Origin: Pinus tabuliformis
Lineage: Eukaryota; Streptophyta; Pinopsida; Pinales; Pinaceae
DNA: 64,000 bases
Direction of reading: 5' to 3'
Assembly: GCA_031772625.1 (NCBI GenBank)
Contig: CM062817.1
Location: 954,779,705-954,843,704, forward strand
Position numbers and translations under genes: made by a program. Numbering within the stretch: position 1 is the stretch's first letter; every line of letters begins with the position of its first letter. Shown here piece by piece: positions 32,563-44,034 of the stretch. Below the pieces are notes generated by a model. It was given only the letters and a program-made list of their open reading frames with translations. It was not told the origin of the DNA and made no database searches.

Positions 32563-34585
32563 GTTGCCCCCTAAAGTATGAGGTCGTTTATCGGGTGAAA
32601 TGCTTTATCAGGAGGATCCGAAGTTCATTCAATCGCTGAGAGGTGCCCTGTAATAAAATACAATACAATACATTATTTTTCATTCTGCTTTCATGATCTA
32701 GCTGAGGCGGGCATTCCCATGCTCAGCTTTATAAATTCATTTTGGTACATAGAACAGACGATCGTCTGGTGGTAGACTGATAATTCTCTGCTGAAATTAT
32801 CATCCTTTGAGTAGGATGATCATCTGCTGCAATGATGTACATAACAAATGTCTTTATATCCTGAATATATATCGCAGCCCGGATGGATGAAACTAGATCC
32901 GGGGTCTTCAAACTCGTTCGATCTTCACTCTAAGTACAAGTCGATCCATGTGAGAATTGCGCTGAAGTCGAACATGGAAAGACATCGCTTGATTACCGGT
33001 CAATAATGTAAACCGTTAACAAGCGCGAGAGGAATCACCAATAATGACAATGACCCTCAAGGTACTGCAGTACAATTCACGTGGTGTGAATAAAGGACTT
33101 GGCGTCGAACACCACACAAAATCTTCTGGTCGAAGGTCATTGATGTATACCTGTCGCCGGAAGTGAGAAACTTGCCATTGAGGCATGCAAGCTTCAAAGT
33201 ACTGGGGGGGTTGTTCCTAGATCAACTTCTTGGATAATGAGCTGTAGTCGACAAGAAGCGATCCGTCAAAGGAGGGCCTTAATGAATCCCACATCAGTGA
33301 CACGGAACGGAGCTAATGATTTTAGTGGAGGTGAAAACAATCTGTGAAATATGATTCAGGGTGGCGATCATGGGTGGATGAAGGATAATGTATGGCAGTG
33401 GATGGGACACGGTTGACTCTTTCTGAACACATCTCTTGAACATATAACGACACTGATGTGATGGATCGGTAGCATTACCCCAAATGTGGATGGTTTGGCG
33501 ATGACCATGGTGATGAGACCGGTGAATGAAACAACCCAACCCGATGTGATACGGAGGACAAAGTGTCATGTTCAAGAGCGACTTGCTACCATTAAAGCTT
33601 TGAGGTTCTCCCAATTTTTCCCCAGTCATTTCTAACCAGTACCTCTTTATTTTTGTCAAGCTTGAGGAGGATAACATATGCTTGTTCTATAACCTGCCCT
33701 TCGGGCAAGCCCATCGCTATGTTTTAACGAGCCTAGCGATAGGGAAACTCGTTCTCGTCTAAAGACAAGTTTGTCGCTATTTAATCATTTTAACGAGTCT
33801 AACGACAAGGAAAACTCGGTCCTTTTCATTTTTAGAGAGTCTAAAAAGGTACAGAAAGTTAACTCCAAAATTCCTTTTTCGTCATCTAATCCCTTAAGTC
33901 CGAAAAAGTATAAAATAATACAGAAGGGATGATTTTTCGATTCCTTTAACGAGCCGAATAAAACAAGCGCTCGACCTTTTTGTGTAATAATCCCTCAGGT
34001 CCAAAAAAGATTAAAATCTAGAGGAGGGATAGCTCTTCCGGTCACTTTAACGAGCTGGAAGGCCAAAACTCGGCAAACTTTTCATATTTTACGAGTCAGG
34101 AGAAAAGAGCTCAAAGAAGACTCGTCTTTTTAGGAACGAGTGATAAACAGGGATAGCAGCAGATTCCAGGTACAGGTTGGAATTTTCCAATCACGACAGT
34201 GTCACAAGGATGGCTAAGTGAAATCACTCTTCGCAGCTGTTCCTCAAAATGGGTAAACAATCATATGGAGGTGAACGATTGGCCAAATGAAATGGAGGTG
34301 GCGGGTGCAAACACGACCAAGGCTTTTATGGCTAATAAATTTACGATCACAATGGTTATTTACCGGAATAGGTTCATTTTTTAATGAGCTTGAACTCTGG
34401 AGGAAACTCTTGCTCAAAGCTTATGTTTATTTTTTAACGAGCATGAACTATGACGCTAAAACTGCTCGGATCTCGCTTTTCTATTTTTTAACGAGCATAA
34501 ATTCTGTGGTAAAACTGCTCGATGATAAGTTTGCATGCCCCCAGCATAATAATGCAAATCGAGGTGCATGCATCTTGGTCACTAT
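32563..34585 (-). other. 3' noncoding region of element E with iterated GAGC...GCTCGTTAAAA hairpins
   Basis: This two-kilobase stretch between the pol stop and the 3' LTR has no convincing coding content. On the minus strand the motif GCTCGTTAAAAAATA recurs, each time preceded within 15-30 bp by GAGCAG or a similar complement able to pair with GCTC. Three units near the pol stop (34381-34520) have a 53-54 bp period. Looser versions occur at about 33724, 33789, 33946 and 34044. Element F carries the same motif at 63764-63860, so it is a family character. Confidence 0.7.
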
Positions 34586-37500
34586 TTAAGCATAGTAACG
34601 CTTGAGGTACAGCCCGTTGCGGGGCTGCGCCAGTGGAATTCCATCGTAATCCATTAACTCGTAGGCTCCTTTTGCTAACACCCTTTTAACAATATAGGGG
34701 CCCATCCATAAGGACTTGAATTTACCTGCTCCCAATTTATCGGATTCTTGGTCATAAAGCAAGACCAAATCACCTTCTGAGAAGACACGGGGTTTGACAT
34801 TTTTGTCAAACTGAGCCTTGACTCGTTTCTTATGAGCTTCGTTAGCCAAAGCGGCGTCACGACGGGTTTCATCCAACTGGATTAATTCCAAGAAACGAGC
34901 CTCTTCTTCTGAGGTTCCGGGGAGAAGATCAATTGCGAGTTTAAGCGACGAAATTTCGCACTGGATCGGTAAGACTGCTTCCAGGCCATACACCAATTGA
35001 AAAGGTGTGAACCCGGTTGCGTTCTTTACCGAGGTCCGGTAAGCCCACAAAGCTGAGTACAGGATTAGGTGCCATCTTCTTTTATGAACCCTGATCATCC
35101 TTTGCAACATACGCTTCAGGACCTTGTTGATTGCCTCAACTTGTCCGTTGGCTTGCGGATAATATGGGGTAGAGCTGTCGTGAGATAGCCCTAGTTTGGC
35201 AGCTAATTCGACCATCATGTGATTGCGAAAATGCGACCCATGATCTGTGACTATAGCCTGTGGTACGCCGAACCTGGCGACTACATGATTGAAAAAGAAA
35301 AGGGCAGCTGTTTCACCAGTGTTATCCAATGTAGGCATCGCCTCGGCCCATTTGGTAAAATAGTCAACAGCGACTATAATATACCCATGCCCCCCGGTCG
35401 ATGTGGGGTTACATTGCATGAAATCGATGCCCCACTTGGCGAAGGGCCCAACAGCAACTATCGGCTGTAAAGGTGCGGGTGGTCGTCTGGTTTTGCTATC
35501 AAAGATTTGACAAGCATGGCAACTTCTGACTGCGGTTATGCAATCTTTGAACATGGTTGGCCAGAAGTATCCTGCTCGTAAGATTTTTTGTGTTGTTGCA
35601 TATCCAGACTGATGCCCCCCACACGCGCCTGAATGACAATCATTCAGGGCTTTTTCGGCCTCCTCATGGGTAAGGCACCTCCTCAGAACTGTATTGACAC
35701 CACGACGGTAAAGTGTATCACCGACGATCATGTAGTCTTTTGCTTGGTATCATATACGTTTTTGTTCGGAGTGAGAGGTGTTAGGCCTGAACTTTTGGGT
35801 TTGGAGATAAACTATGATATCCCCATACCACTCATCGCTTACAGATATCAGAAACAAACTTTCGTCCACGATTGAATCTTCCGATGTTTCATCGTTGGAT
35901 GATGATGGGAGATCGCACAATAATTCTGCGAAAACTAAGGCCTTCTTTGATTTGGATTTTACAAATTCCAGATCAAACTCTTGAAGGATCGCTATCCATT
36001 TTGAATATTTTCCCCCCAGCAACTGTCGCGACAGTATATAAGTCATGGGGTTGCAATCTGACAGGATGGTAGTTTTCCGAAAGAGGACATAATGTCGAAA
36101 CCTTTGAATCGCTTGAACAGCTGCAAGCGCTAGTTTTTCAACATAAGAATATTTACTTTCTGTATCATTTAAGTTTTTACTTAAATAATAGATAGGATGT
36201 TCTATTCCATCGACTTCTTGAACTAAAACCATCGCAATGGTCGTATCCGCTGCAGCTAGATACAGGTTAAAATCTCTTTGACAGTCCAGGGCGTACATTA
36301 ATGATGCTTTTACTAGACAATCTTTCAGAGCATCAAAAGAAGCTTGCGCCACATGGTCCCAGACAAAAGGTACATCCTTTTTCAATAGACGAGTATAACC
36401 CTTAGCAAGTTCTGCGTAATTTGGAATGAACCTCCTCAGAAAGTTTGCTTTCCCTTGGAGTTTCTGAATCTGAAGCAAATTTGAAGGTGGAGGCAAATTA
36501 ATGATTGCCTGAACCTTGCAGGGGTCGAGACGAATCCCATCCTTAGAGACTACAAAGCCAAGTAAACGACCAGAACCGACGCAAAACACACATTTGTGCG
36601 GATTGAGTCTTATCTTGTAGTGTCGGCAACGTAGAAATATCGCTCTTAAATGTTGCGGATGATCAGTCCGCTTTCGCGAATGAGCCGGAAGATCATCGAG
36701 ATAAGGTTGAACAATGTTCTTGATGTCATGGAAGGCATAATTCATCACCCTCTGAAACGTCGCCCCTGCGTTCTTTAAACCAAAGGGTAATTTTCGATAA
36801 GCGAATGTGCCCCACGGACAAATAAATGCAGTCTTTGACTGGTCCTGTGGGCGGATATTTATTTGATTATACCCGGAAAATCCATCCATAAATGAAAAGA
36901 TTTCACATCCGGCGCATTCATCAATTATCTGGTCGATGAAGGGTGTAGGGTAGTTGTCCTTCGGACAAGCTTGGTTTACATCTCTATAATCAACACACAC
37001 TCTAATCGTCCCTTGTTTTTTCATAACAGGGACAATATTCGATACCCAATCGGTTAGAGGAACCGGGTAGATGAACCCAGCATGGAGGAGTTTTTCAACT
37101 TCCGCCTTAATGGCAGCGGCTTTCTTCAGGTGCACCTGCCGAAGCCGTTGCCTTACTGGTTTGACATCAGGATACATTTTAATTTCATGTTCAACGATAC
37201 TCGAGTCAATGCCTGGCATTTCATCATATGACCACGCAAAGACATCTCTAAATTTGTGAAAAAGAGCGTTATATATTTCAAGTTCTGAAGGGGAACAACC
37301 TTTGCCGACATAAATATTCTCTACAACATCTGTTTTTGTCGAGATATTTATGGCTATAGTCTCTTCAATATTGGATAGGTTTCGCTCGGAATCCACCGTA
37401 TTTACAGTATTCGTTAGGAACTCAAATACTGAAGGGTGATAAAGGTCACTTTGAGTATCTTCTTCATATTCTGGAAGAAGGGAACGATGGTGGTGATCAT

Positions 37501-37657
37501 TCCATGGTGTCCCTTCAATCATCATTGATTGTAAGATTCCTTTGTCAGTCCCATGTACTTTCAACCAAGGATCTAATGGGTTTCTATATTCTCTAGATCT
37601 ATCTACCCAAACGCTTGACGAGCGTTGATTTGGGCTCGCCTCCCATGCTTGAAACAT
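34586..37657 (-). pseudogene. Element E pol: RT, RNase H, integrase (one TGA stop)
   Basis: One frame of 1,024 codons is interrupted only by TGA at 35750-35752. RT has FAWSYDEMPGID, WVSNIVPVMKKQGTIRVCVDYRD, FSFMDGFSGYNQI, GLKNAGATFQRVM and the catalytic YLDD (about 36693-36704). The gypsy RNase H keeps Glu (YVEKLALAAVQA) and Asp (SDCNPM), but its first Asp is Ala (LAAADTT), as in many Tat/Athila elements. After the TGA comes the integrase: zinc-binding CHSGACGGH and SCHACQ, then the full catalytic triad in WGIDFM, VTDHGSHF and NGQVEAINK, and a GPY-type C-terminus (LWMGPYIV). The stop separates RNase H from integrase and could be a CGA-to-TGA change at a CpG. The ATG is at 37657. Confidence 0.93.
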
Positions 37658-37663
37658 TGAATG

Positions 37664-37666
37664 CTA
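37664..37666 (-). promoter_or_regulatory. In-frame TAG between gag-PR and pol of element E
   Basis: Gag-PR, this TAG, the two codons CAT TCA and the pol ATG are all in one phase, with no frameshift in 2,200 codons around it. Pol could be made by stop-codon read-through, by reinitiation at the ATG seven bases on, or the TAG could be a recent mutation of CAG. The sequence alone does not decide. Confidence 0.5.
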
Positions 37667-40600
37667 CAATATTTCTAAAGGGCTTGGGGGCAAAACCATT
37701 GAATGATCCATGTTGACCTTCGTGGAAGATATCATGTTGCAGGTTGCTACAAACGGTACATTTCCTATATAAATAGGAGGTGGTAGCGCGAAAGTTCCCA
37801 TGAATGTGGGGTATTTCAATAACCCTACTCCGATATCTTGAATTGAATGGTTGTTCTCATGGATCATGGGAATGCTTCCTGTAACTTGTGAACCATTAGG
37901 GAGGAAATTCTGTTGGTCGACGATCGTAATCCCTCCTTCAAACGGGAATGCGATCTTCCTAAAATAAGTCGACACGACAGCTGCCATGGCATAAATCCAT
38001 GGTCTACCCAGTAGGATGTTATAGTCAAGATTTCCATCAATGACTTCTACATCAATTTCTACTGTCTTTCCTCCTAGTTCGACTTTCAAGTTATTAAGGA
38101 TACCGTAAGGGGTATAAGTCCTTCCGTCGAAGGCTTTTAATGTCGTCGAGGATCGCGACAAGGTTGGAGATCCTAAAGTTTTCCAGCAACTCATAGACAT
38201 AATACATGTCGAGGCTCCCTCATCAATTATCGTTCTGTGAACTGTTTTGTTGAGTGCTTTCACTTGAATAAGGAAAGCTAGCTGAGCTGGTAACTGAGGA
38301 TCATATCCCTTGTGATCAAAGGATACTAGATTGGAATCCTTAGGATCAACCTCACCAATTGTCGATAACAATGCCTGCCTTTGGGTTGGACAATTTTGTA
38401 GCACTTCGAGAGTCGACATAGCAGATGGCGATTGGGCCAAATCTTCCACTATATTATAATGCTGCGCCGCTCTGGCGCGAGGATTAAATGTCGACTTGTG
38501 TACTACACCCTTCGGCGGTTTTATTGTTAATTCAGGGATGGTGGGTGTTACAGCTTTTGTCGAAGTTGTTGTCGAACTACTTGGTTGATCTTTACCTTTT
38601 TCGTTCGACACCTGAGGATTCCCATAATCTTTGTTCCTTGTCGAAATCAAAGCATCATTCTGCTGTTTCGAAACCGACAACATTAGGACTTGCGACGGGG
38701 AAGCATTTCCACTATCAACCAGATTTTGACCTGGGTTGGGAAATGGATCAGTTAACACAGCTGAGGTTTGGGAACTTTTAAAGAACCTCTTTAACTCAGC
38801 TTTGAATGGGCAATTCTTTGTGGTATGATCCTTATCATCACATATTAGACATGGATAATTTTGTTTCCCTTTGCCAGGAGGGTTTGAAGAATCTTTTCCA
38901 GGGGATGACTCACCCTGTTTCTTCTTCTTCCCTTTGTTTTGTTTCTTCTTGCTTCCTGGTTGATTGGTTTCTTTGCCCTTATCTTCCGATATGGCATTTA
39001 CTTCCGAAGCAAGAACTTCTTCTTTTGCATTTTGATCCGAATTCTTACGGGCTTTCTTTGACGAAGCCTTTATCGATTTCGCGTTTGCTGTGCCAATCAC
39101 GCCGTCACCGGCATGAGCGTCACTGTTTGATTTAGGAGGGGGAGGAATTGAAAACTCTGGTCTAGGGGCGTCAGGTATTTTGTCATAGAGTGTGCCGGAC
39201 TGAGTATAAACTAAGTCCAAATATTGTGCACGAGCAATCACTTGCTCCTCTGTTACGACTCCCCCCTTGGCCACATCTTCCGTAATAGCTGGAAGTAACG
39301 ACTTTATAAACCGTTCAGCTAATAGCTGATCGGGAACATATGTTTTCACCATCCTACGATGACGACGCCACTCATGTATATGATCAGATATATGGGTAGC
39401 AGTTGTCTGTTTGAAGTTGGTTAATATTTCTGTTCCCGTTTCATACCTTATCAGTAATTGAAAGTGGGTTAAGAAAGTCGTGGCTAGGGAACTAAAATTG
39501 TCGAAAGAGGCTCTTGGCAATTCAATATACCATTTAGCCGCTGGACCTGTCAATGTCCTCTGAAAAAGGCGAAGTCTTATCGAATCGTCGTTAAGGGTGT
39601 TCGACGAACACCACAGATGAAAAGTCATCACGTGATTCGACGGGTCTTCACCTGGATTTCCATTGAATTTAGGAATGTCAGATGGAAGTTTATGAGGAAT
39701 CGCTGGCCACCAAGGGGCATAAGCAATCGGATCGTTGGTTAAACGGTGTAAATCGGGTAACTCTAAAGTTGCCACGAATGGTAACTGTTGATTCAGGTTA
39801 GGCGAAGCGTAACCAGGGTACGATGGAATCGCTTGAGCAGTGGGTCTTTGCATACCAGCATAATGTAATTGATGTTGGTATGATTGATACGGTTGGTGGA
39901 CTTGACCACTGTAAAGTGGTTGGTTTTGACCGTTTTGGATATACGGCTGTCCACTATTCGCAAAGATCTGCTGCTCAGAACCTTGGTACACTTGCTGGAA
40001 CTGTGGTTGTTGGTATTGTACAAGCCATGGTTGTGACGCCATGTTCTGTTGCGCTATGTTAACCATTGGACCAAGGTGTGGGGTAATTGTACCCGTTTGT
40101 ACTTGTGTCGTCCCACCAGTTGGCGATTGTGGTTGTGACCCATGGTCAAGCGACTGTTGCATTACAACCTGAGAAATTTGAGGTTGACATGTAATAGGTA
40201 TTGCTTGAACTTGCGACATGGTTACAATAGCCGGGGTGGTTGGGATGTTCGTCACAGGTACACACTGTTGCATAGAATATACAATCCTTGGTTGTTGAGG
40301 TAGCATAGGTACCCAACTACTTGATGCAATTCCAGTATAACCAAAATACTGTTGAGAACTGCCATATGGATATCCTCCCGGAGGAGGTAATGAAAGGGCG
40401 TACTGCCCCCCATATGGTAGCAATCCAGAACTCAGAGGGATTGTTAGTCCTTGAGGACTAGATGACCCAAATTGACCTCCATGAGGGTCAATCTGTCGAG
40501 TCTCAACATAAGAATTACTGGGTATTACTCCGGATGAACAAACTGGAACAGACCATACTGTCGAAATAGTCCCTTGGTGGACTCCTTCTAGCTGTTGAGA

Positions 40601-41257
40601 GCTAGTTGGAACAGCTGGTATGCCGGCAAACATCGTTGGAGTGGCGGCAGGGACTTCTGCTGTCGCTGTGTCATTTGACACAGTCCTAGATGATGACGGT
40701 TGTTCAGACATTTTAAGTCTATCCAATAGATTGCCTAGCGATTCTACAGGGACTTCCACTTGTGGTGGATTAACCTCTGATGAAGGAAAGAGAGTGACCC
40801 CTACTCCAAAATGAGTTGGAGTACTTGCTTGCGGATCCTCTGCAATTTCCTCTATCGCAATCAAACCTAGTGGAAGAGGAAGACCGTCAGGTCCGTAAAA
40901 TATTTCTGGTGCCGAAGAAGTGGTTGTTTCGACAGCGACAGTTGTTTGGGGGACAAAACTTTCTGGACCGGTTACAGATGGAACTGGTTCAGTTACACAA
41001 GTATTTTCCCCCAGACTAGGATCAGTATTACTGTCCTTTTGTGGCTGTTGAACTTCTTCTATAGAGGCAGGGTTTCCAGAAATGTTAGGAGTAACTGGAA
41101 CCTCAGTTGCAGTTGGAACACTTGTTCTAACTTTCAAAGGAGATTTTGAACCGGTTAAACGAGTTCGCTTTGCCCGTACTGTTTTCGATTCTGGGGACAA
41201 AGACGGTTGACTCGTAAGCCTCCGCGAATGACGGGTTTTCAATTGACTTTCTTCCAC
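37664..41257 (-). CDS. Element E Gag-protease polyprotein (1,197 aa)
   Basis: A single intact frame starts with ATG at 41257. The N-terminus is basic with RRLTSQPS. A long Gln/Pro/Gly/Tyr-rich region covers about residues 190-490. The capsid core at about 495-710 contains WWPAIPHKLPSDIPKFNGNP, RLRLFQRTLTGPAAKWYIELP and ERFIKSLLP. A Lys-rich patch and a CCHC zinc knuckle (CLICDDKDHTTKNC) follow near residues 815-830. The protease follows, with IIDEGAST near residue 1010 and YNILLGRPWIYAM. The active site reads D-E-G-A-S rather than D-S/T-G. The frame ends in TAG at 37664-37666, and pol starts with ATG seven bases further in the same phase. Confidence 0.93.
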   Translation of the reverse strand: MEESQLKTRHSRRLTSQPSLSPESKTVRAKRTRLTGSKSPLKVRTSVPTATEVPVTPNISGNPASIEEVQQPQKDSNTDPSLGENTCVTEPVPSVTGPESFVPQTTVAVETTTSSAPEIFYGPDGLPLPLGLIAIEEIAEDPQASTPTHFGVGVTLFPSSEVNPPQVEVPVESLGNLLDRLKMSEQPSSSRTVSNDTATAEVPAATPTMFAGIPAVPTSSQQLEGVHQGTISTVWSVPVCSSGVIPSNSYVETRQIDPHGGQFGSSSPQGLTIPLSSGLLPYGGQYALSLPPPGGYPYGSSQQYFGYTGIASSSWVPMLPQQPRIVYSMQQCVPVTNIPTTPAIVTMSQVQAIPITCQPQISQVVMQQSLDHGSQPQSPTGGTTQVQTGTITPHLGPMVNIAQQNMASQPWLVQYQQPQFQQVYQGSEQQIFANSGQPYIQNGQNQPLYSGQVHQPYQSYQHQLHYAGMQRPTAQAIPSYPGYASPNLNQQLPFVATLELPDLHRLTNDPIAYAPWWPAIPHKLPSDIPKFNGNPGEDPSNHVMTFHLWCSSNTLNDDSIRLRLFQRTLTGPAAKWYIELPRASFDNFSSLATTFLTHFQLLIRYETGTEILTNFKQTTATHISDHIHEWRRHRRMVKTYVPDQLLAERFIKSLLPAITEDVAKGGVVTEEQVIARAQYLDLVYTQSGTLYDKIPDAPRPEFSIPPPPKSNSDAHAGDGVIGTANAKSIKASSKKARKNSDQNAKEEVLASEVNAISEDKGKETNQPGSKKKQNKGKKKKQGESSPGKDSSNPPGKGKQNYPCLICDDKDHTTKNCPFKAELKRFFKSSQTSAVLTDPFPNPGQNLVDSGNASPSQVLMLSVSKQQNDALISTRNKDYGNPQVSNEKGKDQPSSSTTTSTKAVTPTIPELTIKPPKGVVHKSTFNPRARAAQHYNIVEDLAQSPSAMSTLEVLQNCPTQRQALLSTIGEVDPKDSNLVSFDHKGYDPQLPAQLAFLIQVKALNKTVHRTIIDEGASTCIMSMSCWKTLGSPTLSRSSTTLKAFDGRTYTPYGILNNLKVELGGKTVEIDVEVIDGNLDYNILLGRPWIYAMAAVVSTYFRKIAFPFEGGITIVDQQNFLPNGSQVTGSIPMIHENNHSIQDIGVGLLKYPTFMGTFALPPPIYIGNVPFVATCNMISSTKVNMDHSMVLPPSPLEIL

Positions 41258-42971
41258 GATTGCGGATTACTCGATCAACCAAAATATTAAAAGGGGAAAT
41301 TTGTGTTTCCGAATTGAATGAATTTTATTAGACGCTTTTAGACACAACTTGCTTTTTCACTTTTTAAGAGTCGAGAAAAAGCTAAAGATGACTCTAGTCT
41401 CCTTCGATGTATTAACGAGCCCGAAGTGACAAATGCTCGGTTGGACTTTTTCAGTTATAGAGTTTGAAAAAGGCCAAAAGAAACTGCTCTGGAGATCTAG
41501 GCAGAGGGTGTGCCAAACCTTTCGCAAAACCACAGAATACGTTTTACGGTACGAGTGGTCGATCTTCGTGAATGCTGTGTTCACTGCATTGCGATCAGTA
41601 GGGCGGCCGACACGGTTTCCTATTGGATAAAGGCTTTATTCCTATAGGGGTCTCCCAATATATACGCGACGGTACGTGGGAGCACAAGTCCATATTAGTG
41701 CCACCGACTCTCAGGAGGAATCACCCACCTTCGTCGAGATCGACAGTCACTACGTTTAACGACGCCGGAACACGTCTCTAGCTTAGACCTCTAGATGTTT
41801 GCGTTATGTTTCAAAGCGTTGTTAGGTTCATTCAATATATTTTAAGTTGATCTTTTTAAAGTTTGCCTTTCAAGGTTCACCACGAGATGTATTGATACAA
41901 ATTCCTAAATGCAGTCTAAGATGAGAAGCAAGCTTTTTCAATCTTTTTGACTTATGAAAATCTTAACTACTGAGGGAAAAGAGAGACAAAATCTTTTCAC
42001 ACAGATCAAAGAGCACTCGCTAATGCACTTTTTCCCTAAATCAACATACAAACTTATATGCAAAATGCAAAGATGCAGGTATTTCTTTTCTCTTTCTTAA
42101 TGTTGGTGAAATGCAAAAAGAAAGCTGTTGTATAATTTTGAATTCAATTTCAAGTGAAAGCAAACAAGCTTGTCCAAAATCAAAAGACACCTTAAGATTT
42201 ACTTGTTTTGACACTAGAAATGTATAAATTCAAACCAATATGACGAAAGCAAAAGCTCAATCAGCTATGAACAGCAAACAAACTAACTCTTAAGATCAAA
42301 ACGACACTTTATCACAGGTCTAGATCTAAGAGGCCACAGCAAGACTAGTTCACTTTCGTTATGGGAAACTGTAAATGTACAAGAAATACACAAAGAACAA
42401 ACATAGTTTCTTTATACAACCGAGGCGGAATAATGATAAGGAAAGTTGGTTTCAGATAGGCCCACTGACTGGTAACAAACAACAAAAACAAGAGTGAAAA
42501 CAAGGCAAGAAACAGCAGGAAACCCCAGCAGCACAAGGCAGGACTGGTCCAGCGCAGGTGGAACACTGCCTGTTTGACCTTCAGCGCAGGTAGCCCCTTC
42601 GGGAACTGTGCTGAAATGCAAACAGCCTTTGTACAGCCTGCACTGAAGAACGAAACTTTCGTTTCTGGTGGTTTCCGGGTCACAGATTGCTAAAAAATTC
42701 ACAGTTTTTGCTCAAATCAGAAGCTATCGGTCAAGGACACACTAAGGGGTGACAAGGAGGATGAAAAGCTATCACTAAGAGCTTATTAGAGTCCTTGTGG
42801 ATCAGCTATTCAAATCATAAACTTGCCCAGAAACTGAGCTAGAGTAGCTGCCCTCTACTTTGTATTTGAAAGATTCAAACACAGTTCGATTTGGTACTCC
42901 CTTTGTTTATGAAATGAATAGAAAAAACACAAACAACCAACAAGATACGATCCCCAGTGGAGTCGCCAATT
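41258..42971 (-). other. Element E leader between 5' LTR and gag
   Basis: This 1.7 kb lies between primer-binding site and gag ATG and lacks a conserved coding frame. It has a GCTCG/TTAACGAG motif like that of the 3' region (about 41412-41436) and AGCGCAGG repeats like those in the LTR (about 42550 and 42582). The section around 41590-41760 is clearly related to the leader of element F (61330-61500, opposite orientation), which shows that E and F are one family. Confidence 0.6.
42951..42968 (-). other. Primer-binding site of element E
   Basis: On the minus strand TGGCGACTCCACTGGGGA lies three bases after the 5' LTR. The identical sequence follows the LTR of element F at 60057. The tRNA should be determined by matching to plant tRNA 3' ends. 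Confidence 0.78.
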
Positions 42972-44034
42972 TGTTGTTGGGAAAAGTATCCAATATGGAA
43001 TGACCCTATCCCACTCTAAGGGTGATAGTACCTCAGCAACAACTGAATACAAAGCTATTCAAGATTACTTCTTTATGAGATGAGAGAGAGAAGAGAAAAG
43101 GGATCCACTAACCGTTATCTTCCGCTAATGGTTGATCCAATCTTCCCTCTTGCTGCTTGCTCCTAGCTCCTTGCTCTTTCACCGGCCCAGCTACACAAAG
43201 ATCCTGTAAAAGCACAAAGAAAGGAGACTACAAGAAGCATACATCCATAACTGATTCAAGGATTAGAATAAATCAAATATACAAGCATCAATTCACCATA
43301 GAGACACATGCATATAGAAGAACCTCAAATACTTTATTAATGGAAGAAGTAAAGTTCTGAGAGTGTTACAACCATAATAGGCCCAATCCAGCAACACCTC
43401 CTAGCAGAAAGAAATCTCCTCTTCACCTCCTTCAAAGCAATCACCCAATAGTTCTATACACAAACCAACAGCACTTCCTTACTTGCACAAAATTCCCGCC
43501 TCCATAGACCTCATGAGAGAGCTCTATATATAGAAGTTTTGGAGAAAGCATGAGTCAGCTTGAGACTGACATGAAGCTGACTAGTGTCCTCTCCTACTTC
43601 AGTTAATCTTCAGTTCTTGAGTCCACTTGGAGTCTCTTGCCTCCACTTGGAGATCTAGATCCTCTTACTCATCACAAGGCGAAATCCTTGACCCAAGTGT
43701 CAGTTTGGAAGCTTCCTGGGCAATTGACACCTTGCAGAATGACTGTGCCACTTGGCCAATCTCGCCCAGCGCAGGTAGCCTTCATTAGATTTGACATTCA
43801 GCGCAGGTACAGAGTGGAGCAGTTGACATTCAGCGCAGATGCTCAGTGGAGCAGCTGACATGATCTAGAAATAGCTTGTTTTTGAGTGTTTTCAGGTGGA
43901 GAACTGATTTTCGGTGCTGTGGTTTGCTGACCTTGTTCCTCTAGGGGTAGGAACAACATGTTTAGGGACTTTGGATCCCTTAGATTATTGAAATTTCATG
44001 CTTCATGCTGTTAGGCAAAAAAATGTCTATAACA
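42972..44034 (-). repeat. 5' LTR of element E (1,063 bp)
   Basis: It has the same length as the other E LTR, with about eight substitutions. Its TATA box is CTATATATAG at 43524-43533. It is flanked on the right by the AACTT duplication. Confidence 0.92.

Larger units (their letters stand above)
31500..44034 (-). mobile_element. Ty3/gypsy element E, complete, 12,535 bp, nested in gag of element C
   Basis: E has two 1,063-bp LTRs (31500-32562 and 42972-44034) and perfect AACTT duplications (31495-31499, 44035-44039). It runs on the minus strand: 5' LTR, primer-binding site, a 1.7-kb leader, gag-PR (41257-37664), pol (37657-34586), a 2-kb 3' noncoding region with hairpin-like repeats, a polypurine tract and the 3' LTR. 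I count about eight base differences between the LTRs (below 1%), so the insertion is recent compared with C. The integrase has no chromodomain. No archaeal-type RNase H is visible. The lineage is best described as non-chromoviral Ty3/gypsy (Tat/Athila-like). Confidence 0.93.

Noticed and set aside
38488..41149. Several plus-strand frames across 38488-41149.
   Set aside because: All are shadows of the intact element E gag-PR frame on the minus strand.
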